NCBI GenBank assembly: GCA_019636175.1
Contig: JAHBYC010000020.1
Location: forward strand, 1-50,061
Source of the DNA: Caulobacter sp.
GTDB taxonomy: Bacteria; Pseudomonadota; Alphaproteobacteria; Caulobacterales; Caulobacteraceae
Direction of reading: 5' to 3'
DNA: 50,061 bases
In this document: positions 39,655-48,759 of the stretch, in pieces
Layout of the letters: every line of letters starts with the position of its first letter
Position numbering within the stretch: the first letter of the stretch is position 1
The notes under the pieces: generated by a model
Told to the model about the DNA's origin: nothing
The model's input: the letters and a program-made list of their open reading frames with translations, nothing else
The model's database searches: none
Position numbers and translations under genes: made by a program

Positions 39655-40764
39655 ATGCCGTCCATCCCCAGGCAAAGACTTGTTCCCATGATCGTGGCCG
39701 GCGTGGTCGCGGTCGCCGTCATCATCGGCGGCGGTATCTGGTGGCACGGCAAGCAGAGCTTCGAAGGCACCGACAACGCCTTCGTCCAGGCCGACACCGT
39801 TCAGGTCAGCCCGCAGGTCTCCGGCTATGTCCTCGAGGTGCTGGTCAGCGACAACGAGCGGGTCGAGGCCGGACAGGTCATCGCCCGCATCGATCCCTCG
39901 ACCATCCAGGCCCGCTATGACCAGGCCGTGGCCAATGTCCGCGCCCTGCAGGCCGACGTTCAGGCGGTGGACGACAAGCGCGCCCTCGAAGACGCGATGA
40001 TCGCCCAGAAGGCCGCCGGCGTCGCCAGCGCCCGGGCCGACGCCGGACGCATGGCCGTCGATTCCCGCCGCTATGGCGATCTGGCCGCCAAGGGCTGGGT
40101 CTCCGATCAGAAGCTGCAGCAGGTCAAGGCCGGCGAGAAGCAGTCCGAGGCCAGCGTCGCCGCCGCCGAGGCCGCCCTGACCGCCGAACAGCGCGCCGCC
40201 CAGTCGCTGGGGTCGGCCCGGGCCCAGAAGGTGGCCCAGGTCCAGGCCGCCCAGGCCGCCGTCGAACAGGCCCGCATCGATCTGGAACGCACCGTCATCC
40301 GCGCCCCGGTGTCCGGCGTCGTCGGCGCCCGCTCGGTGCGCCCCGGCCAGCTGGTCCAGCCCGGCCAGACCATGATGGTGGTGGTGCCGCTGAGCGAGAC
40401 TTATGTGGTCGCCAACTTCAAGGAAACCCAGCTGTCGCGGCTGCGCATCGGCCAGCCGGTCGAGATCAAGGCCGACGCCTTCGGCAAGGAAACCCTCAAG
40501 GGCCATATCGAAAGCTTCTCGCCGGCGACGGGGGCGGAGTTCGCCCTGATCCCGGTCGAGAACGCGGTCGGCAACTTCACCAAGATCGCCCAGCGGGTGC
40601 CGGTGCGGATCGTCGTCGACAGGAACCAGCCCCTGGCCGGGGCCCTGCGGCCCGGCCTCTCGCTGGAGGTCAAGGTCGATGTCCGGGTCCGCTCGGGCCT
40701 GACCTTCGCCGAGGCCGGGGCCCAGCGTCCCCAGCTCGCCTCACAGCCTGACCCCCGGCCATGA
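39655..40764 (+). CDS. EmrA/HlyD-type periplasmic adaptor
   Basis: A 369-residue membrane fusion protein. One N-terminal anchor (MIVAGVVAVAVIIGGGIWW), then the first half of the biotinyl-lipoyl domain (NAFVQADTVQVSPQVSGYVL, DNERVEAGQVIARID). A long coiled-coil hairpin (about 80-215) rich in Ala/Gln follows, then the second lipoyl half (TVIRAPVSGVVGARSVRPGQ) and a beta-barrel domain (ETYVVANFKETQLSRLRIGQ, VPVRIVVDR). It links an inner-membrane DHA2 pump to an outer-membrane channel. Its TGA overlaps the ATG of the next gene (ATGA), so translation is coupled. A promoter with candidate operators precedes it. Confidence 0.93.
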   Translation: MPSIPRQRLVPMIVAGVVAVAVIIGGGIWWHGKQSFEGTDNAFVQADTVQVSPQVSGYVLEVLVSDNERVEAGQVIARIDPSTIQARYDQAVANVRALQADVQAVDDKRALEDAMIAQKAAGVASARADAGRMAVDSRRYGDLAAKGWVSDQKLQQVKAGEKQSEASVAAAEAALTAEQRAAQSLGSARAQKVAQVQAAQAAVEQARIDLERTVIRAPVSGVVGARSVRPGQLVQPGQTMMVVVPLSETYVVANFKETQLSRLRIGQPVEIKADAFGKETLKGHIESFSPATGAEFALIPVENAVGNFTKIAQRVPVRIVVDRNQPLAGALRPGLSLEVKVDVRVRSGLTFAEAGAQRPQLASQPDPRP

Positions 40765-42362
40765 CCGACGCCGCAATCGGCGGCGCTCCTCCTGCAGTCG
40801 GCGCGACCGCCGCCGCCGAAAAGGTCAACTGGCTGCCCGTATTCCTCGGGTTCGGCGGGATGATCATTGGCCAGTTCATGGCCATTCTCGACATCCAGGT
40901 CGTGGCCGCCTCCCTGTCGCAGATCCAGGCGGGCGTCGGCGCCACCACCGACGAGATGAGCTGGGTCCAGACCATCTACCTCCTGGCCGAGGTGGTGATC
41001 ATGCCGCTCACCGCCTACCTCTGCCGCATGGTCAGCACGCGCCGCTTCTTCATGGCCGCCTGCGTCCTGTTCATCGGCTCCAGCATCCTGACCGGCCTGT
41101 CGACCAACATCGAGATGATGATCTTCCTGCGCGCCGTGCAGGGGATCGCCGGCGGGGCGATGATTCCGCCGGTCTTCGCCACCGCCTTCACCGTGTTTCC
41201 GCCGGAGCGGCGCATTACCGCCAATGTCGTGGTCGGCCTGATCGTCACCCTGGCGCCGACCATCGGCCCGACCCTGGGCGGCCACCTCACCGAATGGACT
41301 AGCTGGCGCTGGCTGTTCTTCATCAATGTGCCGCCGGGCCTGCTGGCCCTGTTCCTGGTCAGCCGCTACGCCGATTTCGACAAGGGCGACCCCAGCCTGG
41401 CCAAGGGCGTCGACTGGTGGGGCGTGGGCCTGATGGCCGTGGGTCTGCTCAGCATCCAGTACGTCCTGGAGGAAGGCGCCCGGAACAGCTGGTTCCAGGA
41501 TGACGTCATCCTCTGGCTGATGGTGCTGGGGGTGATCGCCATGGGGGCCTTCATCTGGCGACAGCTGGTCTATCGACAGCCCATTGTCTCCCTGCGGCCG
41601 TTCACCGACCGCAACTTCGCCCTCGGCATCATCATGACCTTCGTCTCCGGGATCAGCCTCTATGGCGGCACCTTCGTGCTGCCGCTGTTCCTGGCCCAGG
41701 TGCGCCAGTATTCGGCCGCCGAGGTCGGCACCACCATGCTGGTCTCGGGCCTGACCATGTTCCTCTGCGGACCGATCGCCGGGCGGCTGGTGCGGATGTT
41801 CGATGCGCGGGTGGCCATGGTCGTCGGCTTCATCCTGGCCGCCTACGGCACCGGCATGGCCAGCGCGGTCACCGCCGACTGGGGCTTTACCCAGTTCGCC
41901 GTGATGCAGGCGGTGCGGGCCGCCGGGGTGATGATCGCCATGATCGCCACCCAGCAGATGACCATCAGCACCATTCCGATGAGCATGATGAAGGACGCCT
42001 CGGCCCTTGTGAACCTGATGCGCAACGTCGGCGGGGCCGTGGGCCTGGCCCTGCTGTCGACCCTGCTCAGCCGCCAGATGGCGGTGCACTACGCCGATAT
42101 CGCCAGCAAGGTCAGCCTCGACAACGCCGCCAGCCAGGGGATGATCGAGGGCCTTACCGCCCGCATGGCCCAGCTGGGGACGGCGGACCCGGCCGGCGCC
42201 GGGCGCAAGGCCTTCAGCATGCTGATGCACCGCGACGCCTCGGTCCTGGCCTTTGGCGACGCTTTCGCGGCGCTGGCGGTGGGTCTGGGCTTGGCGGCGG
42301 TGCTGGCCCTGTTCGCCAAGCCAGGCAAGGCCGCGCCACAACCGGGCGGCGGGGGACATTGA
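40761..42362 (+). CDS. DHA2-family MFS efflux pump (EmrB-like), first copy
   Basis: A 533-residue proton-driven pump with 14 predicted helices. Motif D1/C region GQFMAILDIQVVAASLSQIQ near the start, the VGLIVTLAPTIGPTLGGHLT motif C in helix 5, FFINVPPGLLALFLVSRYAD after helix 6, and RQYSAAEVGTTMLVSGLTM late in the protein. It exports hydrophobic drugs or uncouplers with the EmrA-like adaptor encoded just upstream. The start codon overlaps the adaptor stop. The following gene is a second copy of the same protein type. Confidence 0.93.
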   Translation: MTDAAIGGAPPAVGATAAAEKVNWLPVFLGFGGMIIGQFMAILDIQVVAASLSQIQAGVGATTDEMSWVQTIYLLAEVVIMPLTAYLCRMVSTRRFFMAACVLFIGSSILTGLSTNIEMMIFLRAVQGIAGGAMIPPVFATAFTVFPPERRITANVVVGLIVTLAPTIGPTLGGHLTEWTSWRWLFFINVPPGLLALFLVSRYADFDKGDPSLAKGVDWWGVGLMAVGLLSIQYVLEEGARNSWFQDDVILWLMVLGVIAMGAFIWRQLVYRQPIVSLRPFTDRNFALGIIMTFVSGISLYGGTFVLPLFLAQVRQYSAAEVGTTMLVSGLTMFLCGPIAGRLVRMFDARVAMVVGFILAAYGTGMASAVTADWGFTQFAVMQAVRAAGVMIAMIATQQMTISTIPMSMMKDASALVNLMRNVGGAVGLALLSTLLSRQMAVHYADIASKVSLDNAASQGMIEGLTARMAQLGTADPAGAGRKAFSMLMHRDASVLAFGDAFAALAVGLGLAAVLALFAKPGKAAPQPGGGGH

Positions 42363-42363
42363 G

Positions 42364-43995
42364 ATGAGCAACACGGGGGCGGTCAACGGACCCGAGGACG
42401 ACGTCACCGTCGCCCAGGCGCCGACCACGGCGAGCGGCGCGGTCGACTGGACCAAACTGTTCATCGGCTTTGGCGGCATGGCGATCGGCCAGTTCATGGC
42501 CATCCTCGACATCCAGATCGTCGCGGCCAGCCTGCCGCAGATCCAGGCCGGCATCGGCGCCAGCGCCGACCAGGTCAGCTGGATCCAGACCGCCTATCTG
42601 ATCCCCGAAGTGGTGATGATCCCGCTGTCGTCCTACCTGTCCCGGCTGTGGGGCACCCGGGCAGTGTTCATGATGAGCTGCGGCGGCTTCATCGTCATGA
42701 GCGTCATCGCCGGCCTGTCCAGCAGCATCGAGTTCATGATCATCGCCCGGGCCCTGCAGGGCTTCATCGGCGGGGCCATGGTGCCGACGGTGTTCGCCAC
42801 CGCCTTCACCGCCTTCCCGCCGGAAAAGCGCATCGCCGCCAATGTCGCCACCGGCATGATCGTCACCCTGGCGCCGACCGTCGGGCCGATCCTCGGCGGC
42901 CACCTGACCGAGTGGCTCAGCTGGCGCTGGCTGTTCTTCATCAATGTCGGCCCCGGCCTGCTCAGCCTGTTCCTCGTCGGCCGCTACGCCAATTTCGATC
43001 GCGGCGACCGCACCCTGTCGGCCGGTTTCGACTGGTTCGGCCTGACCGCCATGGCCACCTTCCTGATGAGCCTGCAGTACGTCGTCGAGGAGGGGGCCAA
43101 GGACAACTGGTTCGAGGACGCCTCCATCCTCTGGCTGTCGGTGGTCTGCGCCATCAGCGGCGTGACCTTCGTCTGGCGCACCCTCAGCTACCACAAGCCC
43201 CTGGTACAGCTGCGCGCCTTCGCCGACCGCAACTTCACCCTCGGCATCCTGATGACGGCGGTGTCCGGGGTCAGCCTCTATGGCGGCACCTTCCTGATGC
43301 CCCTCTATCTGGGCCGGGTGCGCCAGTACTCCGCGGCCGAGGTCGGCACCACCATGCTGGTCTCCGGCATCTGCATGTTCTTCACCGGCCCGCTGGTCGG
43401 CCGGCTGGCCCGGACCATCGATGCCCGCATCCCGATGTTCATCGGCTTCTCGATGGTCGCCTGGGGCATGTGGCTGGGCCACGACATCAACGGCGAATGG
43501 GGCTTCTGGGAATTCGCCAGCCTGCAGGCCTTCCGCGGCTGCGGGGTGATGATCGCCATGATCGCCACCAGCCAGTTGACCATGTCGACCCTGCCGCCGG
43601 CCATGGTCAAGGACGCCTCCGGGCTGATGAACCTGTCGCGAAACACCGCCGGGGCCATCGCCATGGCCTATCTGTCGACCACCCTGACCACCCGCACGGC
43701 CGAGCATATGAACGCCCTGTCCTCGCGGGTCACCATAGCCTCGGTGGACGCCCAGGCGATGATCGCCGGCCTGACCCAGCGGATGGCCGCCATGGGGGTG
43801 GCCGATCCCGAGGGCGCCGCCCGCAAGGCCTTCCAGTTCTTCATGAACAAGCAGGCCTCGATCCTGGCCTTCGGGGACGGCTTCACCGTCCTCGCCCTTG
43901 CGGGCGCCCTCGCCGCCGCCCTGGCCCTGCTGGCCAGGCCGGCCAAGGTCCCGCTTTCTCCCGCCACGGCCGAAGCCGCCGCAGAGGCTCACTGA
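42364..43995 (+). CDS. DHA2-family MFS efflux pump (EmrB-like), second copy
   Basis: A 543-residue pump, one base after the stop of the first copy. The two align along their whole length: GQFMAILDIQIVAASLPQIQ, VTLAPTVGPILGGHLTEWLS, FFINVGPGLLSLFLVGRYAN, RQYSAAEVGTTMLVSGICM. A longer polar N-terminus (MSNTGAVNGPEDDVTVAQAP) distinguishes it. I chose ATG 42364; an earlier in-frame start would overlap the first copy. It is most simply a tandem duplication, possibly giving a heteromeric or broader-specificity pump with a single adaptor. The TetR regulator gene follows. Confidence 0.92.
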   Translation: MSNTGAVNGPEDDVTVAQAPTTASGAVDWTKLFIGFGGMAIGQFMAILDIQIVAASLPQIQAGIGASADQVSWIQTAYLIPEVVMIPLSSYLSRLWGTRAVFMMSCGGFIVMSVIAGLSSSIEFMIIARALQGFIGGAMVPTVFATAFTAFPPEKRIAANVATGMIVTLAPTVGPILGGHLTEWLSWRWLFFINVGPGLLSLFLVGRYANFDRGDRTLSAGFDWFGLTAMATFLMSLQYVVEEGAKDNWFEDASILWLSVVCAISGVTFVWRTLSYHKPLVQLRAFADRNFTLGILMTAVSGVSLYGGTFLMPLYLGRVRQYSAAEVGTTMLVSGICMFFTGPLVGRLARTIDARIPMFIGFSMVAWGMWLGHDINGEWGFWEFASLQAFRGCGVMIAMIATSQLTMSTLPPAMVKDASGLMNLSRNTAGAIAMAYLSTTLTTRTAEHMNALSSRVTIASVDAQAMIAGLTQRMAAMGVADPEGAARKAFQFFMNKQASILAFGDGFTVLALAGALAAALALLARPAKVPLSPATAEAAAEAH

Positions 43996-43996
43996 C

Positions 43997-44602
43997 ATGC
44001 CCAGACTGACCGGACAGATCGACCTGACCAAGACCGAGGCCATCCTCGACGCCGCCTCGGAGGTGCTGGCCGAACGCGGCCTGGCCGCGCCGATCCAGGA
44101 GATCGCCCGTCGGGCCGGCGTGTCCAAACAGACCATCTACAACCGCTACGGCTGCAAGACCGAGCTGGTCCGGGCCCTGGTCGAGCGGCGGGTGGACTCG
44201 ATCACCGCCCCCCTGCGCACCCCCGGCGCCGAGCAGCGGCCGGAGGAGACCCTGGCCGCCTACGCCCGCACCCTGCTGGGGGTCATCACCGACAGCGGCT
44301 ATTCGCTGATGCGGCTGTCGATCCAGAGCGCCGTCGAACTGCCCGACCTCGCCCGTGAGGTATTCGAGACCGGGCCCCTGCGCTCCCGGGCACAGCTGGC
44401 GGCCTATCTGGAAAAGGAAAACGCCAGCGGCCGGTTGAAGATCGACGATCCGATGCAGGCGGCGGAGTTCTTCGGCGGCATGGTGCTGGGCCACCGCCAG
44501 ACCCAGGCCCTGCTGCGGCTCGGCCCCGACCTCAGCGACGAACAGGCCGACCGGGTCGCCCTGGCCGCCGCCCGGGTGTTTATGCGCGCCTACGCCGCCT
44601 GA
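43997..44602 (+). CDS. TetR-family repressor of the efflux operon
   Basis: A 201-residue regulator. N-terminal HTH: KTEAILDAASEVLAERGLAA, PIQEIARRAGVSKQTIYNRY, GCKTELVRALVE. The C-terminal all-helical ligand domain ends with a TetR_C-like FFGGMVLGHRQTQALLRLG. It is the last gene of the efflux operon, one base after the second pump, and so under its own control if it binds the palindromes at 39544 and 39603. That pairing is inferred from location. Convergent with fabI, whose stop is 13 bases away. Confidence 0.92.
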   Translation: MPRLTGQIDLTKTEAILDAASEVLAERGLAAPIQEIARRAGVSKQTIYNRYGCKTELVRALVERRVDSITAPLRTPGAEQRPEETLAAYARTLLGVITDSGYSLMRLSIQSAVELPDLAREVFETGPLRSRAQLAAYLEKENASGRLKIDDPMQAAEFFGGMVLGHRQTQALLRLGPDLSDEQADRVALAAARVFMRAYAA

Positions 44603-44615
44603 GGGGTAAAGGCTT

Positions 44616-45437
44616 CTAGCCCGCCCCGTTGGCGATCTCGTCGGGCAGCCCCATCATGTGGAAGCCGGCGTCGACGTGGATCACCTCGCCGGTGGTCGAG
44701 CGGCCAAGGTCCGACAGCAGCCACAGGGCGCAACCGGCCACCCCTTCCATGCTGGTGTCTTCCTTCATGGCGCTGAACATCCGGCCATGGCCCAGCAGGC
44801 CGCGTCCCCCGCTGATCCCGGCCAGCGACAGGGTGCGCATGGCCCCCGCCGAGATGGCGTTGACGCGAATCCCCTGGGGCCCGAGGTCGCGGGCGATGTA
44901 GCGGGTCGCCGCCTCCAGCGCCGCCTTGGCCACGCCCATGGTGTTGTAGTTGGGGATCACCCGCTCGGCGCCCAGATAGGTCATGGTGACCATCGAGCCG
45001 CCCGGCTTCATCATCTTGCTGGCGCGACGGGCCGCATCGACAAAGCTGAAGGCCGAGATGTTCATCGCCGTCAGGAAGCCGTCCCGGGTGGTGTTCTCGA
45101 CAAAGCTGCCCTTCAGCTCGTCCTTGTTGGCGAAGGCGATCGAGTGGACCAGGAAGTCCAGCCCGCCGAACCGCTTCTCCAGGTCGGCGAAGGCGGCGTC
45201 CATCGAGGCGTCGTCGGTCACTTCGCAGGGGATGAAATCGGTGACCCCGATCGCCTCGCCCAGCGGCCGCACGCGCTTTTCCATGTCGGGCAGATAGGCG
45301 AAGGCCAGCCTGGCGCCCTGGGCGGCCAGCTGCTGGGCGATGCCGTAGGCGATGGAATTGTGGTTCGCCACCCCCATGACCAGCCCGGTCTTGCCGGCCA
45401 TCAGGTCGCCCTTGGGGAAGCTGTACTCTTCGGCCAT
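44616..45437 (-). CDS. fabI: Enoyl-ACP reductase
   Basis: A 273-residue short-chain dehydrogenase that performs the last step of each fatty-acid elongation cycle with NADH. MGVANHNSIAYGIAQQLAAQ is the FabI form of the dinucleotide-binding loop. LDFLVHSIAFANKDELKGS, and catalytic Tyr164 with Lys171 (Y-x6-K, in NYNTMGVAK), identify FabI rather than FabG. Tyr154 in MTYLGAERV is the other conserved tyrosine. ATG 45437 is preceded by GAGGAGA. It is the last gene of fabA-fabB-oxidoreductase-fabI, 95 bases after the oxidoreductase. Confidence 0.95.
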   Translation of the reverse strand: MAEEYSFPKGDLMAGKTGLVMGVANHNSIAYGIAQQLAAQGARLAFAYLPDMEKRVRPLGEAIGVTDFIPCEVTDDASMDAAFADLEKRFGGLDFLVHSIAFANKDELKGSFVENTTRDGFLTAMNISAFSFVDAARRASKMMKPGGSMVTMTYLGAERVIPNYNTMGVAKAALEAATRYIARDLGPQGIRVNAISAGAMRTLSLAGISGGRGLLGHGRMFSAMKEDTSMEGVAGCALWLLSDLGRSTTGEVIHVDAGFHMMGLPDEIANGAG

Positions 45438-45532
45438 GCCGGCGTCTCCTCGCAGTTCAAGTGGCGGTTTATAGGGCGTTCGGCGCGGGAGGGAAGCTTT
45501 CGCGCGTCGCCCGCCTGATCTGCCGCGACGGT

Positions 45533-46774
45533 TCAGGCGGCCGGCGATGCGGCGGCGAACAGCGGGGCGATGGTGGCGATGGCGGCCTCCGCCTCGGGGC
45601 GGCTGGGGACTTCCTCGTCGAGGCCATAGCCCCACATGTCGCTCTGTCCCAGATACTGCACGACGATGCCGTCCGGCCTCGGCAGCACGGTGACATGGCG
45701 ATAGTAGACGCCGTAGTGGACCTCCGGCTGGGGCGCCAGCCAGGCGATCTGGCCGCGCACCGGGGTCACGGTCCGGTCGTTCCACAGGGCCCGGGCGCCA
45801 TAGCCGGTGCAGTTGACCACCACCGGCTCCTTCAGCCGCGCCAGGTCCGCCGGGGTGTGGAAGGTCATGGTCTCGATACGGCCCCCCTCACGCAGAAAGT
45901 CGCTGGTCAGCAGATGGGCCAGTTCGGCGACGTTGAACTGCATGCCCACGCCCATCCGCGCCCGCGCGGCGGCGAACGGATGCTCCTGCGGCGACAGGGC
46001 GTGGGATCGGGGCGCGAGGCCGGGCAGGGCGGCCTCGAAGAAGCGGATGTCGGGCTGACCCTCTCGGTCCGGAGCGACCAGGGCGGGATCCAGCGGCGGC
46101 GGCGTCGTGTCCGCCGCGTCGAACAGGCTGTAGCGGTCGGTCCACTGCACCGGATCGCCCGGCAGGCCCAGATAGGTCTGGTAGGCGGCGTAGGAGGTCC
46201 GCGCCATCTGGTCCCATAGGGCGGGAAAGGCGGCGTCCACCTTGTCGGCGTCGGCGATGCGGGAGTCCGGCGACCAGGTTCCGGTGGCCCGGGCCGAGCG
46301 GGTGTAGGGGGTGCGGTCGGCGGCGTAGATGGTCACCTTCGCCCCCGCGCGCTGCAGCAGCAGGGCCGAGGTCAGGCCGAGCGCCCCGCAGCCGATCACC
46401 GCCACCTCGCGGGTTCCGCCTTCCAGCGCCTTGCCGGCGGCGATGCTGCTCGACCCCCAGGCCAGGGACCAGCCGCTGCCGCCGTGGCCGTAGTTGTGCA
46501 CCACCCGCTTGTCGCCGACCCGTTCGACATCCAGTCGAGGCCCGGCCTCGCGGAACGGCCGCAGGCAGACGGTGATCTTGGTGATCCGGTCGGGGCGCAT
46601 GGCGATCGGCGCCAGCGGCGGGGTGACGAAACGGGGTCTGGGCGGGGCGACCAGGGGCGGCGCGGCCAGGGGCGGGCTGGCCGGTCGCGCGGTGACACAG
46701 CCGCCCAGGCCGGCAACGCCAAGCCCGCCCAGTCCGGCCAGAACGGCCCGCCGGCTGCTCAGGTTCGTGGTCAA
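45533..46774 (-). CDS. FAD oxidoreductase, circularly permuted DAAO-like, Tat-lipoprotein signal
   Basis: A 413-residue exported flavoprotein. The N-terminus MTTNLSSRRAVLAGLGGLGV is a twin-arginine signal, with a lipobox-like LGGC at 23-26. The mature part starts with a segment that normally ends D-amino acid oxidases, LRPFREAGPRLDVER and then VVHNYGHGGSGWSLAWG (residues 91-107). The Rossmann FAD motif VIGCGALGL (GxGxxG, 128-133), which normally opens these proteins, comes after it. The mid-region GMGVQ-like MGVGMQFNVAELAHLLTSDF, VVNCTGYGARALW and PVRGQIAWLAPQPE follow in the usual order, and the protein stops where the LRPxR segment should be. It is therefore permuted. Substrate unknown. It lies between fabB and fabI on the same strand. 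Confidence 0.88.
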   Translation of the reverse strand: MTTNLSSRRAVLAGLGGLGVAGLGGCVTARPASPPLAAPPLVAPPRPRFVTPPLAPIAMRPDRITKITVCLRPFREAGPRLDVERVGDKRVVHNYGHGGSGWSLAWGSSSIAAGKALEGGTREVAVIGCGALGLTSALLLQRAGAKVTIYAADRTPYTRSARATGTWSPDSRIADADKVDAAFPALWDQMARTSYAAYQTYLGLPGDPVQWTDRYSLFDAADTTPPPLDPALVAPDREGQPDIRFFEAALPGLAPRSHALSPQEHPFAAARARMGVGMQFNVAELAHLLTSDFLREGGRIETMTFHTPADLARLKEPVVVNCTGYGARALWNDRTVTPVRGQIAWLAPQPEVHYGVYYRHVTVLPRPDGIVVQYLGQSDMWGYGLDEEVPSRPEAEAAIATIAPLFAAASPAA

Positions 46775-46805
46775 ACGCGGGCCCTCCCGATCACCGGTCC
46801 AAGCC

Positions 46806-46848
46806 TAGAGCGGGTTCGACCCCGGGGTAACCCTCTATCGGATCACAC
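46806..46848. repeat. Short palindromic repeat, copy C
   Basis: AGAGCGGGTTCGACCCCGGG, then GTAACCCTCTATCGGATCAC. It keeps AGAGCG at one end and ATCGGATCA at the other, with GGGTT/AACCC as its own internal stem. It fills the gap between fabB and the oxidoreductase gene and overlaps the fabB stop codon. Confidence 0.55.
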
Positions 46849-48054
46849 CCGCGCCATGATCAGGCAGCCGTTGGTGCCGCCAAAGCCGAAGCTGTTGCTC
46901 ATCGCCACATTGACCGGCTTGTCCGACCGCTTGAGCAGGATCGGCAGGTCGGCGAAGGCCGGGTCGAGGGTCTCGATATTGGCGCTCTCGGCGGCGAAGT
47001 CGTTGTTCATCATCAGCAGGCTGTAGATCGCCTCCTGGGCCCCGGCGGCGCCCAGGCTGTGGCCGGTCAGGGACTTGGTCGAGCTGATCAGCGGGGCCTT
47101 GTCGCCGAACACCTGCCGCACCGCGTCCATCTCCTTGGCGTCGCCGACCGGGGTCGAGGTGCCGTGGGGGTTGAGATAGTCGATGGCCCGGCCGCCGGCG
47201 CTTTCCATGGCCAGCTTCATGCAGCGCACCGCGCCCTCGCCGGACGGGGCGACCATGTCGAAGCCGTCGCTGTTGGCCGCATAGCCGACGATCTCGCCAT
47301 AGATTTTCGCGCCGCGCGCCTTGGCCCGCTCATACTCCTCCAGCACAAGGATGCCGGCGCCGCCGGCGATGACGAAGCCGTCGCGGTCGGCGTCATAGGC
47401 CCGGCTGGCCCTGGCCGGCGTGTCGTTGAACTTCGACGACATGGCGCCCATGGCGTCGAACAGGTTGGACAGGGTCCAGTCCTCTTCCTCGGTCCCGCCA
47501 GCGAAGATCACGTCCTGCTTGCCCCAGGCGATCTGTTCATAGGCCGAACCGATGCAGTGGGTGGAGGTGGCGCATGCCGAGCTGATCGAGAAGTTCAGGC
47601 CGCGAATCTTGAACCAGGTCGACAGCACCGCCGAAGGGCCGCTGCTCATCGCCTTGGGCACGGCGAAGGGACCGATCCGCTTGGGACCCTTTTCGCGGGT
47701 GGTCGCGGCGGCTTCGACGATGACATGGGTCGAGGGGCCGCCGGCGCCGACGATCAGGCCGGTCCGTTCGTTGGAGACCTCGGCCTCCTCCAGGCCGGCG
47801 TCGGCGATGGCCTGTTCCATGGCGATGTGGGCATAGCCCGTGCCCTTGGCCAGGAACCGGGCGGCCCGTCGGTCGACATGCTCTTCCCAGGCGATGTCGG
47901 GCACGGCCCGCACCTGGCAACGAAAGCCCAGTTCGGCGTAGTCGGGCGCCGCGGTGACCCCGCTTCTCGCCTCGCGCAGGGAGGCCAGGACGTCACTGGC
48001 GTTGTTTCCGATCGACGATACGATGCCAATCCCGGTGACCACGACGCGGCGCAT
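46843..48054 (-). CDS. fabB: 3-oxoacyl-ACP synthase I
   Basis: A 403-residue condensing enzyme that elongates unsaturated acyl-ACPs. Nucleophile Cys161 is in [12 protein letters not shown]. The catalytic histidines are in [15 protein letters not shown] and [28 protein letters not shown] closes the thiolase fold. The N-terminus [19 protein letters not shown] is typical. Pairing with fabA 98 bases upstream and fabI downstream is the classical anaerobic unsaturated fatty-acid set. ATG start. Confidence 0.96.
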   Translation of the reverse strand: MRRVVVTGIGIVSSIGNNASDVLASLREARSGVTAAPDYAELGFRCQVRAVPDIAWEEHVDRRAARFLAKGTGYAHIAMEQAIADAGLEEAEVSNERTGLIVGAGGPSTHVIVEAAATTREKGPKRIGPFAVPKAMSSGPSAVLSTWFKIRGLNFSISSACATSTHCIGSAYEQIAWGKQDVIFAGGTEEEDWTLSNLFDAMGAMSSKFNDTPARASRAYDADRDGFVIAGGAGILVLEEYERAKARGAKIYGEIVGYAANSDGFDMVAPSGEGAVRCMKLAMESAGGRAIDYLNPHGTSTPVGDAKEMDAVRQVFGDKAPLISSTKSLTGHSLGAAGAQEAIYSLLMMNNDFAAESANIETLDPAFADLPILLKRSDKPVNVAMSNSFGFGGTNGCLIMARV

Positions 48055-48152
48055 GGCTGCTCCTTGTTGTTCCCGCGAACCCGCCGGGGCCCTGCCGCCG
48101 ACGGATCCTCATGTCCTGTTATCGGCGGATGATGCCGCCGCTTTTTATTGGT

Positions 48153-48674
48153 TCAGACCATCGTCGCGGGGTCGAACAGACCCACACGCAGATCCTTGGC
48201 CTCATAGATAGGCTTGCCGTCGGCTTCCAGAACCCCGTCGCCGATGCCCATCACCAGTTTTCGCATGATCACCCGCTTGAGACTGATGCGGTAGACCACC
48301 TTCTTCACCGACGGCGTCACCTGCCCGGTGAACTTCACCTCGCCCACGCCCAGGGCGCGGCCCTTGCCGGGCGCGCCCGACCAGCCGAGGAAAAACCCGA
48401 CCAGCTGCCACATCGCGTCCAGGCCCAGACAGCCGGGCATCACGGGGTCGCCTTCGAAGTGGCATTTGAAGAACCACAGGTCCGGATTGATATCCAGCTC
48501 GGCGACCATCTCGCCCTTGCCATAGAGGCCGCCCTCTTTCGAGATCAGGGTGATGCGGTCCATCATCAGCATCGGCGGGGCCGGCAGCTGGGCGTTACCC
48601 GGACCAAACATCAGCCCCTTGGAGCAGGCGATCAGCTCGTCATAGCTGTAGGAGGACTGGGGCTCGTGGGTCAT
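48153..48674 (-). CDS. fabA: 3-hydroxydecanoyl-ACP dehydratase/isomerase
   Basis: A 173-residue hot-dog enzyme that dehydrates 3-hydroxydecanoyl-ACP and isomerises trans-2 to cis-3-decenoyl-ACP, committing it to unsaturated fatty acids. Catalytic His72 and Asp86 are in [40 protein letters not shown] and [20 protein letters not shown] are further FabA marks. ATG 48674. First gene of the fab cluster, with a possible housekeeping promoter at 48733-48759. Confidence 0.96.
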   Translation of the reverse strand: MTHEPQSSYSYDELIACSKGLMFGPGNAQLPAPPMLMMDRITLISKEGGLYGKGEMVAELDINPDLWFFKCHFEGDPVMPGCLGLDAMWQLVGFFLGWSGAPGKGRALGVGEVKFTGQVTPSVKKVVYRISLKRVIMRKLVMGIGDGVLEADGKPIYEAKDLRVGLFDPATMV

Positions 48675-48732
48675 GTAATTTCAAAGCCGCGCAGCCGGCG
48701 GCGGTTCCCTGGCGTCTGTCTGTTGACCGGGG

Positions 48733-48759
48733 CGTAGCACGGCCCCCCGCGCGCCTCAA
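48733..48759 (-). promoter_or_regulatory. Candidate housekeeping promoter of fabA
   Basis: On the minus strand TTGAGG (48759-48754), 15-base spacer, GCTACG (48738-48733). It resembles the Caulobacter sigma-73 form TTGACG / GCTANA, about 60 bases upstream of the fabA ATG. The -35 overlaps the end of the SH3 lipoprotein gene. Confidence 0.35.
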
